A DNA stretch of 64,000 nt from Croceibacterium sp. TMG7-5b_MA50 (GTDB lineage Bacteria; Pseudomonadota; Alphaproteobacteria; Sphingomonadales; Sphingomonadaceae): the NCBI RefSeq assembly GCF_039830145.1, contig NZ_CP156082.1, positions 266,001 to 330,000 on the forward strand. The letters are read 5' to 3'. The notes beneath the pieces are model-generated. The model was not told the origin of the DNA. It did not search any database and worked only from the letters and a program-made list of their open reading frames with translations. Of the stretch, positions 1 to 7,506 are shown piece by piece (position 1 is the stretch's first letter; each line of letters begins with the position of its first letter). A program made the translations under genes and the position numbers.

Positions 1-351
1 GCCAGCCTGCTGATCGTGGCGGTGATCGGCTGGGGCACTTGGGGCCTGCTGAAGGACAGCGTCGCCATGGGCCTGCTCGCCGTTCCTGCCAGCATCGACG
101 AGGGCGCGGTTCGCACCCTGCTGGAGGGATTGCCCGGCGTCACCCGCGTGCATGACCTGCATATCTGGCCGATGAGCACCACGGAAACCGCGTTGACCGC
201 GCATCTGGTGATGCCGGCTGGCGGGGGCGATGATGCTTTTTTGCACGATGCCGCTCACCTGCTGGAGGAACGCTTCGGCATCGGCCACGCGACCCTGCAG
301 GTGGAGAGTGGCGGGACTGCGGCCTGCCACCTGGAACATGGTCACGCCTGA
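1..351 (+). CDS. Cation diffusion facilitator (CDF) transporter, C-terminal part
   Basis: The reading frame is open from the first base, so the gene begins upstream; 116 residues are visible. The first residues (ASLLIVAVIGWGTWGLLKDS) look like the last membrane helix of a CDF metal exporter. Next comes the conserved junction SVAMGLLAVPASID and a cytoplasmic ferredoxin-like regulatory domain with GVTRVHDLHIWPMSTTE, a hallmark of CzcD/ZitB-type CDF proteins. The protein ends in a His-containing tail (HLEHGHA) that could bind metal. CDF proteins export Zn, Co or Cd in exchange for protons; the metal cannot be told from this fragment. The family is clear, but the missing N-terminus prevents a finer name. 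Confidence 0.88.
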   Translation, partial: ASLLIVAVIGWGTWGLLKDSVAMGLLAVPASIDEGAVRTLLEGLPGVTRVHDLHIWPMSTTETALTAHLVMPAGGGDDAFLHDAAHLLEERFGIGHATLQVESGGTAACHLEHGHA

Positions 352-367
352 TGCAGGCGGGTGAACC

Positions 368-487
368 TCAACCGCAGGCAATCTCCGCCCCTGCCTGACA
401 TGCCTGATCCGCCGCTGACGTGGCGGCGGGCGCCGCCACCAGGGCGAGAGCGCAGGCAAGGACGGGGACAAGGCGAAGGAGGCGCAT
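368..487 (-). CDS. Candidate 39-residue secreted micropeptide
   Basis: This short frame lies between the CDF gene and the clpX terminator. ATG at 487 is preceded by GGAG eight bases upstream. The product begins MRLLRLVPVLACALALVAAP, a near-ideal signal peptide with two arginines and an Ala/Leu/Val core, followed by an AATSA-A type cleavage site. That would leave a mature peptide of only about 14 residues (ADQACQAGAEIACG) with two cysteines, before a TGA stop. I recognise no family. A good ribosome site plus a good signal peptide in a frame this short argues against chance, but such a short coding call remains tentative. It could also be the remnant of a longer secreted protein. Confidence 0.4.
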   Translation of the reverse strand: MRLLRLVPVLACALALVAAPAATSAADQACQAGAEIACG

Positions 488-559
488 TGGACAGGCTCCG
501 GTGGAAGAGACCGGTCCCCATGCCTGCCCAACTGCTAAAGCGGGGTTAACGCCGAAACG

Positions 560-593
560 AAAAGCGGCCGGCCTGCACTATGCAGACCGACCG
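560..593 (-). terminator. Intrinsic terminator of clpX
   Basis: Read on the minus strand just past the clpX stop, 581-593 and 565-577 form a 13-bp stem (all paired, two G-U pairs) closed by a 3-base loop, followed directly by a CTTTTCG tract. This is a classical Rho-independent terminator and ends the clpX transcript. Confidence 0.85.
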
Positions 594-624
594 CCGATCG
601 TGTCAGTTGGTCAGGGAAGGGCGA

Positions 625-1893
625 TCAGGCCGCGGCTTCCTGCTGCTTGCCTTCGCCGCTGACCACGCGGACCGGTTCCTTGCGGCCTTCGACCACCTCG
701 TGATCAACCACCACCTCGGTAACGTCGTCCATGCCGGGCAGGTCGAACATGGTGTCGAGCAGGATCGCCTCCACGATGGAGCGCAGGCCACGTGCACCGG
801 TCTTGCGCTTGATGGCCTTCTTGGCGATCGCCTCCAGCGCGTCGTCCGTGAAGGTCAGCTTCACGTCCTCCAGCTCGAACAGCTTGGCGTACTGCTTCAC
901 CAGCGCGTTCTTCGGCTCCTTCAGGATCATGACCAGCGCCGGCACATCCAGGTCGTGCAACGTGGCGATCACCGGCAGGCGGCCGACGAATTCGGGGATC
1001 AGGCCGAAGCGGAGCAGATCCTCCGGCTCCGTCTTCATCAGCATTTCGCCGACCTTGCGCTGTTCGGGATCGGCGACATGTGCGCCGAAGCCGATCGAGC
1101 GCTTCTGCAGGCGGTCGCCGATGATCTTCTCGAGACCCGCGAAGGCGCCGCCGCAGATGAACAGGATGTTGGTCGTGTCCACCTGCAGGAATTCTTGCTG
1201 CGGATGCTTGCGCCCGCCCTGCGGCGGTACGCTGGCAGTGGTGCCTTCCATCAGCTTCAGCAACGCCTGCTGCACACCCTCGCCGCTGACGTCGCGGGTG
1301 ATGGAGGGATTCTCCGCCTTGCGCGTGATCTTATCGATCTCGTCGATGTAGACGATGCCCTGCTGCGCCTTCTCGACATTGTAGTCGCTGGCCTGCAGCA
1401 GCTTCAGGATGATGTTCTCTACATCCTCGCCCACGTAGCCTGCTTCGGTCAGCGTGGTGGCATCGGCCATGGTGAAGGGGACGTCGAACGTGCGCGCCAG
1501 CGTCTGCGCCAGCAGTGTCTTGCCCGAACCCGTAGGGCCGATCAGCAGGATGTTCGACTTCGCCAGTTCAACGTCGCCGGCCTTGCCGCTGTGCTTCAGC
1601 CGCTTGTAGTGATTGTGCACCGCGACGGAGAGGACGCGCTTGGCCTTGTCCTGGCCGATGACGTAATCGTTCAGCGTGTCACAGATCTCGCGCGGGGCGG
1701 TGACTTCACCGTCCTTGCGCCCGGCGATGCCACCCTTGGCCTCTTCCCGGATGATGTCATTGCACAGCTCGACGCATTCATCGCAAATGAACACCGTCGG
1801 GCCGGCGATCAGCTTGCGTACCTCGTGCTGGCTCTTGCCGCAGAAGCTGCAATAAAGGGTGCTCTTGCTGTCCGATCCGCTCAATTTCGTCAT
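625..1893 (-). CDS. clpX: ATP-dependent Clp protease ATP-binding subunit ClpX
   Basis: ClpX is the AAA+ unfoldase that recognises tagged substrates and feeds them to ClpP. At 422 residues it has the normal length. The N-terminal zinc-binding domain has its four cysteines at 15, 18, 37 and 40. The AAA+ module shows Walker A GPTGSGKT at 119-126, the GYVG pore loop near 152-155 and Walker B IVYIDEID at 180-187. The RKH pore loop (GGRKH) and the ClpP-docking IGF loop (RSIGFGA) are both present. ATG at 1893 has an AGGA-type ribosome site eight bases upstream. It lies downstream of clpP on the same strand with a 256-bp gap, so it may have its own promoter as well as read-through, and it ends at a strong intrinsic terminator. 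Confidence 0.98.
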   Translation of the reverse strand: MTKLSGSDSKSTLYCSFCGKSQHEVRKLIAGPTVFICDECVELCNDIIREEAKGGIAGRKDGEVTAPREICDTLNDYVIGQDKAKRVLSVAVHNHYKRLKHSGKAGDVELAKSNILLIGPTGSGKTLLAQTLARTFDVPFTMADATTLTEAGYVGEDVENIILKLLQASDYNVEKAQQGIVYIDEIDKITRKAENPSITRDVSGEGVQQALLKLMEGTTASVPPQGGRKHPQQEFLQVDTTNILFICGGAFAGLEKIIGDRLQKRSIGFGAHVADPEQRKVGEMLMKTEPEDLLRFGLIPEFVGRLPVIATLHDLDVPALVMILKEPKNALVKQYAKLFELEDVKLTFTDDALEAIAKKAIKRKTGARGLRSIVEAILLDTMFDLPGMDDVTEVVVDHEVVEGRKEPVRVVSGEGKQQEAAA

Positions 1894-2149
1894 GCTCTCG
1901 TCCTGATCCCGGGCCGGTCCGCCCGGTGATTCGGTTGGAGGGATTCGCCCCCCGCAAATGTAAGGTGCGGAGGCTCAATAGCAATTCTGGGCAAGCTTGT
2001 GACCCCCGGGCCGACCTACATCGCCCCGGCGAACTTGCCATCCGGTTACCCGGCCATCCCGGCGAAGCGCGGCATTGCGATTCGCCGGGTAGCAGTCGCG
2101 GCATGATGCAGCCGGCCACCTGTAGGAAAGCGGAACGTGATGCGGCGCC

Positions 2150-2842
2150 TTATTCCGGCGCCCCGCCGGTGCCGCTTTCCTTGCCGGCTTCCTGGTCGGA
2201 CGGGCGGTGTGCGAACACCTTGTCCACCAGGCCGAACTTCAGCGCCTCATCCGCTTCCAGGAAGGTGTCGCGATCCATCGCCTTCTCGATCTCTTCCAGC
2301 GTGCGACCGGTATACTGGACGTACAGGTCGTTCATCCGCTTGCGGATGCGCAGGATTTCCTTGGCCTGGATCTCGATGTCGGACGCCATGCCGCGCGCGC
2401 CGCCGCTCGGCTGGTGCACCATGATGCGGGCGTTGGGCAGGGCCACGCGCATCCCCGGTTCGCCGGCGGCCAGCAGGAAGCTGCCCATGGACGCCGCCTG
2501 GCCGACGCACACGGTGCGCACCTTGGGCTTGATGTACTGCATGGTGTCGTGGATCGCCATGCCGGCCGTCACCACGCCTCCGGGCGAGTTGATGTACATG
2601 GAGATGTCCTGGCTGTTCTCGCTTTCCAGAAACAGCAACTGGGCGACGATCAGGCTGGCCATGTTGTCTTCCACCTGGCCGGTCACGAACACGATGCGTT
2701 CGCGCAGCAGGCGGCTGAAGATGTCGAAGCTACGCTCGCCCCGACTGGTGCTTTCCACGACCACCGGCACCAGCGCGCCCGTTACCGGATCGGTCCGGAA
2801 CTGGCCCTGTGCGCCATAGGCGTCGCCAAACACGTCGATCAT
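2150..2842 (-). CDS. clpP: ATP-dependent Clp protease proteolytic subunit ClpP
   Basis: ClpP is the tetradecameric serine protease chamber that partners with ClpX (and ClpA). The 230-residue product carries the catalytic triad: Ser118 in GQAASMG, His143 in MVHQPSGG and Asp192 in DRDTF. ATG at 2842 is preceded by AAGGGA seven bases upstream. A few extra C-terminal residues ([10 protein letters not shown]) extend it past the usual ~200-residue core, as is common in alphaproteobacteria. It sits directly upstream of clpX on the same strand, and a heat-shock-type promoter lies 30-60 bases ahead of the start, consistent with sigma-32 control of protein-quality genes. Confidence 0.97.
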   Translation of the reverse strand: MIDVFGDAYGAQGQFRTDPVTGALVPVVVESTSRGERSFDIFSRLLRERIVFVTGQVEDNMASLIVAQLLFLESENSQDISMYINSPGGVVTAGMAIHDTMQYIKPKVRTVCVGQAASMGSFLLAAGEPGMRVALPNARIMVHQPSGGARGMASDIEIQAKEILRIRKRMNDLYVQYTGRTLEEIEKAMDRDTFLEADEALKFGLVDKVFAHRPSDQEAGKESGTGGAPE

Positions 2843-2871
2843 TCACAATCCCTTCCGTCAAACAGGTCGCC

Positions 2872-2904
2872 TATGTCGCGCCTCGGCGCAGCCTGTTCAA
2901 GGGG
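2872..2904 (-). promoter_or_regulatory. Predicted sigma-32 (RpoH) promoter of clpP
   Basis: On the minus strand 2904-2896 reads CCCCTTGAA, a perfect match to the sigma-32 -35 core. After a 15-base spacer, 2880-2872 reads CGCGACATA, a partial match to the -10 consensus CCCCATNTA. The start codon lies 30 bases further on. Position, strand and target gene all fit heat-shock control, although the -10 match is imperfect. Confidence 0.65.
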
Positions 2905-2940
2905 GGTGCTACGGAGGCGCCGGTGGACAGCGCCGCAACC

Positions 2941-2960
2941 AGGGCGCAGGATTGCGCCCT
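2941..2960. promoter_or_regulatory. Perfect 8-bp inverted repeat between divergent clpP and OmdA-family gene
   Basis: AGGGCGCA, loop GGAT, TGCGCCCT: an uninterrupted 8-bp stem with a 4-base loop, lying 24 bases before the ATG of the plus-strand gene. It could be an operator or a leader hairpin; no T-tract follows on either strand, so it is not a standard terminator. Confidence 0.4.
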
Positions 2961-2983
2961 AACCCGGCGTGGAGAGTGCCAGC

Positions 2984-3298
2984 ATGGTCGATCCCATCCC
3001 CCACGGAACGGTTCACCAGACGCCGAGGGACCTTGCCGCCGCGCTCGGCGTCGATCCGGCGGTGCTGGCGCTATGGGCCGGGCTGACGCCGTTGGGCCGT
3101 AACGAGTTCATCTGCTGGGTGGAGGATGCGAAGCAACCCGCGACCCGCCTGCGCCGCATCGGTCGCACCGTGGAGGAACTGCAGGAAGGCAAGCGGCGCC
3201 CATGCTGCTGGGCTGGCTGCATCCATCGGGAGGACAAGGCGCCGGGCAGGTGGCAGCGGGCCGTGCTGGTGGAAGGCAAGCGCCGCGAGGGTGGCTAG
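2984..3298 (+). CDS. YdeI/OmpD-associated (OmdA-type) small protein
   Basis: A 104-residue soluble protein. The stretch from about residue 24 to 75 (ALGVDPAVLALWAGLTPLGR, then EFICWVEDAKQPATRLRRIG and TVEELQEGKRRP) follows the bacteriocin-protection YdeI/OmpD-associated domain pattern, in which a TR..RI signature ends a small helical domain. Its biochemical role is not established. I chose ATG 2984 because GGAGAG lies eight bases upstream; a GTG at 2969 would add five residues but has no ribosome site. The C-terminus has a CCWAGC cysteine cluster that could bind metal. It is transcribed away from clpP across a 141-bp shared promoter region. The family call is from motif resemblance only. Confidence 0.7.
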   Translation: MVDPIPHGTVHQTPRDLAAALGVDPAVLALWAGLTPLGRNEFICWVEDAKQPATRLRRIGRTVEELQEGKRRPCCWAGCIHREDKAPGRWQRAVLVEGKRREGG

Positions 3299-3345
3299 CG
3301 AAAGTGGCGCTTGCCACGGGCGGTGGCGCTGCCACTCTGCCGGGC

Positions 3346-4815
3346 ATGACCCGCTTCCTGCCGCTCGCCGCCCTGCTGCTCGCCACCGCCGCGCCGGTCC
3401 TGGCGGACTCAGGGGACGACGCCGCTGCCTATCTGCGCCGGATCGCCGCGCTGGACGATGCTGGGCCTGAGCTGAATGCGGTGATCGTGACCAACCCCGA
3501 TGCGCCGGAACAGGCGCGCGCTGCCGCAGCCGCGGCGCTGCCGTTGGCAGGGCGCGCGGTCCTGGTGAAGGACAATATTGAGACTCGCGAATGGCCGACG
3601 ACCGCCGGCAGCCTGGCGCTGGCCAACAATCGCACCGGTCGCGATGCGCCGCTGATCGCCGCCCTGCGCCGCGCGGGCGGAGTGGTGCTGGGCAAGACCA
3701 ACCTGAGCGAATGGGCGAACATCCGCGACAACGATTCCACAAGCGGGTGGAGCGCGGTGGGTGGGCTGACCCGCAATCCGCACGCGATCGACCGCAATGC
3801 CTGCGGCTCCTCTTCAGGCAGCGGGGCGGCAGTGGCTGCCGACCTTGCCTGGGGTGCGATCGGGACGGAGACCAACGGGTCAATCACCTGTCCCGCCAGC
3901 GTCAACGGCGTAGTGGGATTCAAGCCCAGCGTGGGCGTGGTCAGCCGCACGCATGTTGTGCCGATCTCCATCTCGCAGGACACCGCCGGTCCGATGACCC
4001 GGACGGTGGCCGATGCCGCCATGCTGCTGGACGCCATCGCCACGGATGATGCGGACGATGCCGCAACCTTCGCGGCGCATCACACCTTGTACTACGCAAG
4101 CCTCGCCCATGCGTCACTGGCGGGTGTCAGGATCGGCGTGCTGCGCAAGCAGGCTGGCGACGACCCGAGACTTGCCGCGTTGTTCGGGCAGGCGCTGGCC
4201 GATCTGGAGCGTGCCGGCGCCGTGCTGGTGGACGTGGAGTACGAGGCGCCGGACGAGCTGTGGGCCGCCAGCCTGCCGATCCTGCTGTTCGAGCTGCGCA
4301 CCGGAATGGCGGACTACCTTGCCACCCTGCCGGGCAAGGACATGCCGGACAGTCTGACGGACATCGTCGACTTTAACCGGGGCCATGCGGCGGATGAATT
4401 GCGCTGGTTCGGGCAGGACCTGTTCGAACAAGCACTGGAGACCACCGACGGCGCTGCCTATGAACGGCATCTGGCGATCGCCCGCCGCCTGACGCGGGAG
4501 GAGGGGATCGACCGGCTGCTGACGGCGAACGCCGTCAGCTTCCTGGTCGCGCCCACCACCGGACCGGCTTGGACCAGCGATCTGGTGTCGGGCGATCACT
4601 ATCCCGGTGGGATCGGCGCCGGCTATCTCGCGGCGATCGCCGGCTACCCGCACCTCACCGTGCCGATGGGCGCGGTGGAAAGCCTGCCGGTGGGTCTGTC
4701 GATCATCGGAGGGAAGATGGCGGATGCCGCCGTGCTGCAGGCGGGCGCCGCTTACGAGCGCGCCCGTACTGCCGAATTACCGGTGCCGCGCATGGAGCGT
4801 TGGCAGCCGGAGTGA
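3346..4815 (+). CDS. Secreted amidase-signature-family amidase
   Basis: The enzyme hydrolyses amide bonds; its natural substrate cannot be read from sequence. The 489-residue product starts at ATG 3346 with the signal peptide MTRFLPLAALLLATAAPVLA, so the enzyme is periplasmic or exported. The open frame extends 48 codons upstream, but those overlap the previous gene and would bury the signal peptide. The amidase-signature catalytic residues are visible: Lys75 in VLVKDNIE, the Gly/Ser-rich segment GSSSGSG at 154-160 that carries the cis-Ser, and the nucleophile Ser179 in GTETNGSI. It resembles exported amidases of the 6-aminohexanoate-cyclic-dimer hydrolase/GatA-like type. It is convergent with tig, with a hairpin spanning the stop. 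Confidence 0.92.
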   Translation: MTRFLPLAALLLATAAPVLADSGDDAAAYLRRIAALDDAGPELNAVIVTNPDAPEQARAAAAAALPLAGRAVLVKDNIETREWPTTAGSLALANNRTGRDAPLIAALRRAGGVVLGKTNLSEWANIRDNDSTSGWSAVGGLTRNPHAIDRNACGSSSGSGAAVAADLAWGAIGTETNGSITCPASVNGVVGFKPSVGVVSRTHVVPISISQDTAGPMTRTVADAAMLLDAIATDDADDAATFAAHHTLYYASLAHASLAGVRIGVLRKQAGDDPRLAALFGQALADLERAGAVLVDVEYEAPDELWAASLPILLFELRTGMADYLATLPGKDMPDSLTDIVDFNRGHAADELRWFGQDLFEQALETTDGAAYERHLAIARRLTREEGIDRLLTANAVSFLVAPTTGPAWTSDLVSGDHYPGGIGAGYLAAIAGYPHLTVPMGAVESLPVGLSIIGGKMADAAVLQAGAAYERARTAELPVPRMERWQPE

Positions 4816-4842
4816 TCCTCCCCGCGTGTGGCAGGGAGGATC
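4814..4842. terminator. Hairpin between convergent amidase gene and tig
   Basis: GATCCTCCC (4814-4822) pairs perfectly with GGGAGGATC (4834-4842) around an 11-base loop, starting inside the amidase stop codon and ending nine bases before the tig stop. No T-run follows on either strand, so termination is inferred from position and symmetry. Confidence 0.5.
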
Positions 4843-4850
4843 GGATACAC

Positions 4851-6446
4851 TCACTCGGCGGCGCTTTCCGCCTTCTTCTTGGGCGCAGCCTTCTTCTTGG
4901 GGGCGGGCTTCGCAGCCGCCTCCTCACCGTCCGCGGCAGGCTCGGCGGCTTCGGCAGGCTCAGCCTTCTTCTTGGGCGCGGCCTTCTTCTTGGGTGCGGC
5001 CTTCTCGGCCTCACCCGCCTCGGCTTCGGCTGGCGCGTCTTCGGCAGCGGCCTTGGCCTTCTTGGCGGGGGCCTTCTTGGCCGGCTTCGCCTCGGCGGCG
5101 GGCTTGGTCTCGGCGCCTTCTTCCGCCTCGATCGCGGCTTCCAGCTCCTCACGGGTCACTTCACGCTCGGACACCTCGGCCTTGTCGAACAGGAAGTCGA
5201 CGACCTTGTCTTCGTAAAGCGGCGCACGCAGCTGGGCGAGGGCCATGGGATCGTTGCGCACATACTCGACGAAGCGCTCCCGATCCTGCGGGCGGTACTG
5301 CTGCGCCGCCTGCTGCACCAGCATGTTCATTTCCTGGTTGCTGATCTCGACGCCGTTCGCCTGGCCGATCTCGGACAGCAGCAGGCCCAGGCGCACGCGG
5401 CGCTCCGCGATGCGGCGGTAATCGTCGCGCTCGCTCTCGATCTCGGCGCGGGCCTCTTCAGGGTTCTCCTCGCGGGCAACTTCGGCTTCCAGCTGCTGCC
5501 AGATCTGGTTGAACTCGGCTTCCACCATGCTCGGCGGGACGGCGAAGTCGTGGCCGGCGGCGAGGTGGTCCAGCAGCTGCCGCTTCATCTGCGTACGGGT
5601 GAGGCCGGCAGTCTCCTGCTCGACCTGCGCCTTCATCAGCTCCTTCAGCTGGTCCAGCCCTTCCAGGCCCAGACCCTTGGCGAAATCGTCGTCGATGACG
5701 GTTTCGCCTTCCACCTTCACCGCCTTCACGGTGATGGCGAACTGGGCATCCTTGCCCTTGAGGTTCTCCGCCGGGTAATCGGCAGGAAAGGTCACGGTGA
5801 TGGTCTTCTCGTCACCGACCTTGGCGCCGCCCAGCTGCTCCTCGAAGCCGGGGATGAACTGGCCGGAACCCAGCACCAGCGGGGCGTCCTCCGCCTTGCC
5901 GCCGTCGAATTCGACGCCGTCGATACTGCCGGTGAAATCGACGATCAGCTGGTCGCCATCGGCGGCAGCGTGGCCTTCCGGCGCATCGCTGTAGCTCTTC
6001 TGCCGGTCGGCCAGGCGCTTGATCGCGGCGTCCACCGCCTCGTCCGTCGCCGGCACGGTCAGCCGCTCCAGCTTCAGGCCGTCCAGCTCGGGCGCGGCGA
6101 TTTCAGGCAGGACTTCCAGCTCGACCGTCAGCTCGGCATCCTTGCCCTCCTCATACCCCTCGGCCATGTCGACCTTGGGCTGCAGGGCGGGGCGCAGCTG
6201 CTTGTCGCGCAGCAGGCCGTCGATCGACTCGCGCAGGGTGGTGTTCAGGGCATCGGCGTGGATCGCCTCGCCATGCATCTTGCGCACCAGATTGGCCGGC
6301 ACCTTGCCCGGGCGGAAGCCGGGCATCTTGACCTGCGGGGCGATCTTCTTGATCTCCGCGTCCACGCGCGCGGCGATCTCGCCGGCCGGGATGGTCAATT
6401 GATAGGCGCGCTTCAGGCCTTCATTGGTGGTCTCGACGATCTGCAT
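4851..6446 (-). CDS. tig: Trigger factor (ribosome-associated chaperone) with Lys/Ala/Pro-rich tail
   Basis: Trigger factor binds the ribosome near the exit tunnel and shields nascent chains; it also has peptidyl-prolyl isomerase activity. The ribosome-docking signature GFRPGKVP is in the N-terminal domain. The FKBP-type PPIase domain spans roughly residues 160-245 (DQLIVDFTGSIDG, GSGQFIPGFEEQL), followed by the helical C-terminal chaperone domain. Most trigger factors are about 430-450 residues. This one has 531, because residues 441-531 form a low-complexity tail rich in Lys, Ala, Pro and Glu, in which PKKKAAPKKKA occurs twice. ATG at 6446 has GGAAGG ten bases upstream. It lies downstream of tRNA-Leu on the same strand. 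Confidence 0.96.
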   Translation of the reverse strand: MQIVETTNEGLKRAYQLTIPAGEIAARVDAEIKKIAPQVKMPGFRPGKVPANLVRKMHGEAIHADALNTTLRESIDGLLRDKQLRPALQPKVDMAEGYEEGKDAELTVELEVLPEIAAPELDGLKLERLTVPATDEAVDAAIKRLADRQKSYSDAPEGHAAADGDQLIVDFTGSIDGVEFDGGKAEDAPLVLGSGQFIPGFEEQLGGAKVGDEKTITVTFPADYPAENLKGKDAQFAITVKAVKVEGETVIDDDFAKGLGLEGLDQLKELMKAQVEQETAGLTRTQMKRQLLDHLAAGHDFAVPPSMVEAEFNQIWQQLEAEVAREENPEEARAEIESERDDYRRIAERRVRLGLLLSEIGQANGVEISNQEMNMLVQQAAQQYRPQDRERFVEYVRNDPMALAQLRAPLYEDKVVDFLFDKAEVSEREVTREELEAAIEAEEGAETKPAAEAKPAKKAPAKKAKAAAEDAPAEAEAGEAEKAAPKKKAAPKKKAEPAEAAEPAADGEEAAAKPAPKKKAAPKKKAESAAE

Positions 6447-6507
6447 TCAAACAAGCCTTCCACGAACTAAACTTGCACGGCGCGCGGAACAGGGCGGACG
6501 GCTGCGC

Positions 6508-6592
6508 TGGTGCGGGCGAAGGGACTCGAACCCCCACATCTTGCGATACTGGAACCTAAATCCAGCGCGTCTACCAGTTCCGCCACGCCCGC
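6508..6592 (-). tRNA. tRNA-Leu (anticodon UAG)
   Basis: The minus strand from 6592 folds as a class II tRNA. The acceptor stem GCGGGCG pairs with CGCCCGC. The D-arm includes AACTGGTAGACGC. The anticodon stem CTGGA/TCCAG encloses the 7-base loop TTTAGGT, giving anticodon TAG. A long variable arm (about TATCGCAAGATGT) and a T-arm with loop TTCGAGT follow. CCA is encoded at 6510-6508. The long variable arm and the anticodon both identify leucine. Confidence 0.97.
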
Positions 6593-6731
6593 ACGGATCA
6601 CGACGAAGCGCAGCAGGCGGACACCTGCGATGCGAAGCCTGCGCCCTTAATCGCGCGATGGAGAAAGGGCAAGCCGCGACAGGGGAACAGGCGACGCCCG
6701 GACATCGTTGATCGGGAAAGGAGTGCTTTGC

Positions 6732-7094
6732 ATGGCTGACCCGATCTATTCCGCCGACGATTACGGCACCCCCACCATTCCCCCGGCGACGCCGCCGGCA
6801 CTGGACGGGGATGCGAGTGCTAGCGACGCCGCGACGCTGGCTGATGCCGACGGCGACAGCGATTCGCCCGGCAGCGTACTGTGGCACGGCGATCGCGCGG
6901 GAGAGGACAAGGAGCTGCAGCCCGGCGCCACGCCGGACGAGATCGTGCCGGAGACGCCTAACCCGATCGAGCCCGCTCCCCCGCCCGAAGTGACCCCTGA
7001 TGGCGGCGACGTGGACGAGCCTGGCTCCGTGCCGGACGAGGCGCCATCCTTGCCCGGCGAGGCGCCGGCGGAAACGCCGCCGCCGCAATATTGA
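6732..7094 (+). CDS. Acidic proline-rich low-complexity protein of unknown function
   Basis: I do not recognise a family. The 120-residue product is dominated by Pro, Glu, Asp and Ala (for example ETPNPIEPAPPPEVTPDGGD and GEAPAETPPPQY), with no signal peptide, membrane segment or cysteine, and is probably disordered. I chose ATG 6732 because GGAAAGGAG lies about nine bases upstream; the frame could begin at 6708. It stands between tRNA-Leu (opposite strand) and the DUF3297 gene, which follows 31 bases later on the same strand, so the two may be co-transcribed. The strong ribosome site makes expression likely. Confidence 0.65.
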   Translation: MADPIYSADDYGTPTIPPATPPALDGDASASDAATLADADGDSDSPGSVLWHGDRAGEDKELQPGATPDEIVPETPNPIEPAPPPEVTPDGGDVDEPGSVPDEAPSLPGEAPAETPPPQY

Positions 7095-7125
7095 TCGCGG
7101 CGTAGATTGATTTTGGGGGCAGCGC

Positions 7126-7467
7126 GTGTCAGCGGCACCGGCCATGACCGATCAGGACCTGCCCCCCGCGGCTGATACCCAGCCCGAGCCCACCGCAACC
7201 GGCAACGACACGCCCCCGGACCGCCTCGCAATCGATCCGGGTAGCCCGTTCTTCGACGAGACGGTGCTGCGCCGGGGCGTGGGCATCCGGTTCAAGGGCA
7301 CGGTGCGCACCAATATCGAGGAATATTCGATTCCCGAAGGATGGGTGCGGGTACAGGCCGGCAAGGCGATGGACCGCCGCGGCCGTCCGCTGACCATCAA
7401 GCTTGCCGGACCGGTCGAAGCTTGGTTCGAGGATCTGGGCGAGGACGCGCCGGTCAACCGGGCCTAG
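7126..7467 (+). CDS. DUF3297 family protein
   Basis: A 113-residue protein matching the DUF3297 pattern almost throughout: PPDRLAIDPGSPFFDE near the middle, then RRGVGIRFKG, NIEEYSIPEGWVRVQAGKA and DRRGRPLTIKLAGPVE. The family is small, cytosolic and common in Proteobacteria, with no known function. The GTG at 7126 has a GGGGGC ribosome site about seven bases upstream; an ATG at 7144 would shorten it by six residues. The first ~30 residues are Pro/Thr-rich and not part of the conserved domain. It is convergent with nhaA. Confidence 0.85.
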   Translation: MSAAPAMTDQDLPPAADTQPEPTATGNDTPPDRLAIDPGSPFFDETVLRRGVGIRFKGTVRTNIEEYSIPEGWVRVQAGKAMDRRGRPLTIKLAGPVEAWFEDLGEDAPVNRA

Positions 7468-7506
7468 GATCCTCGGCAAGGGCGGTCGGGTGGACTGCCG
7501 CGCGGA

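Noticed and set aside
1926-2100. Second heat-shock promoter for clpX
   Set aside because: A CTTGCC element exists upstream of clpX, but no -10 element lies at a suitable spacing.
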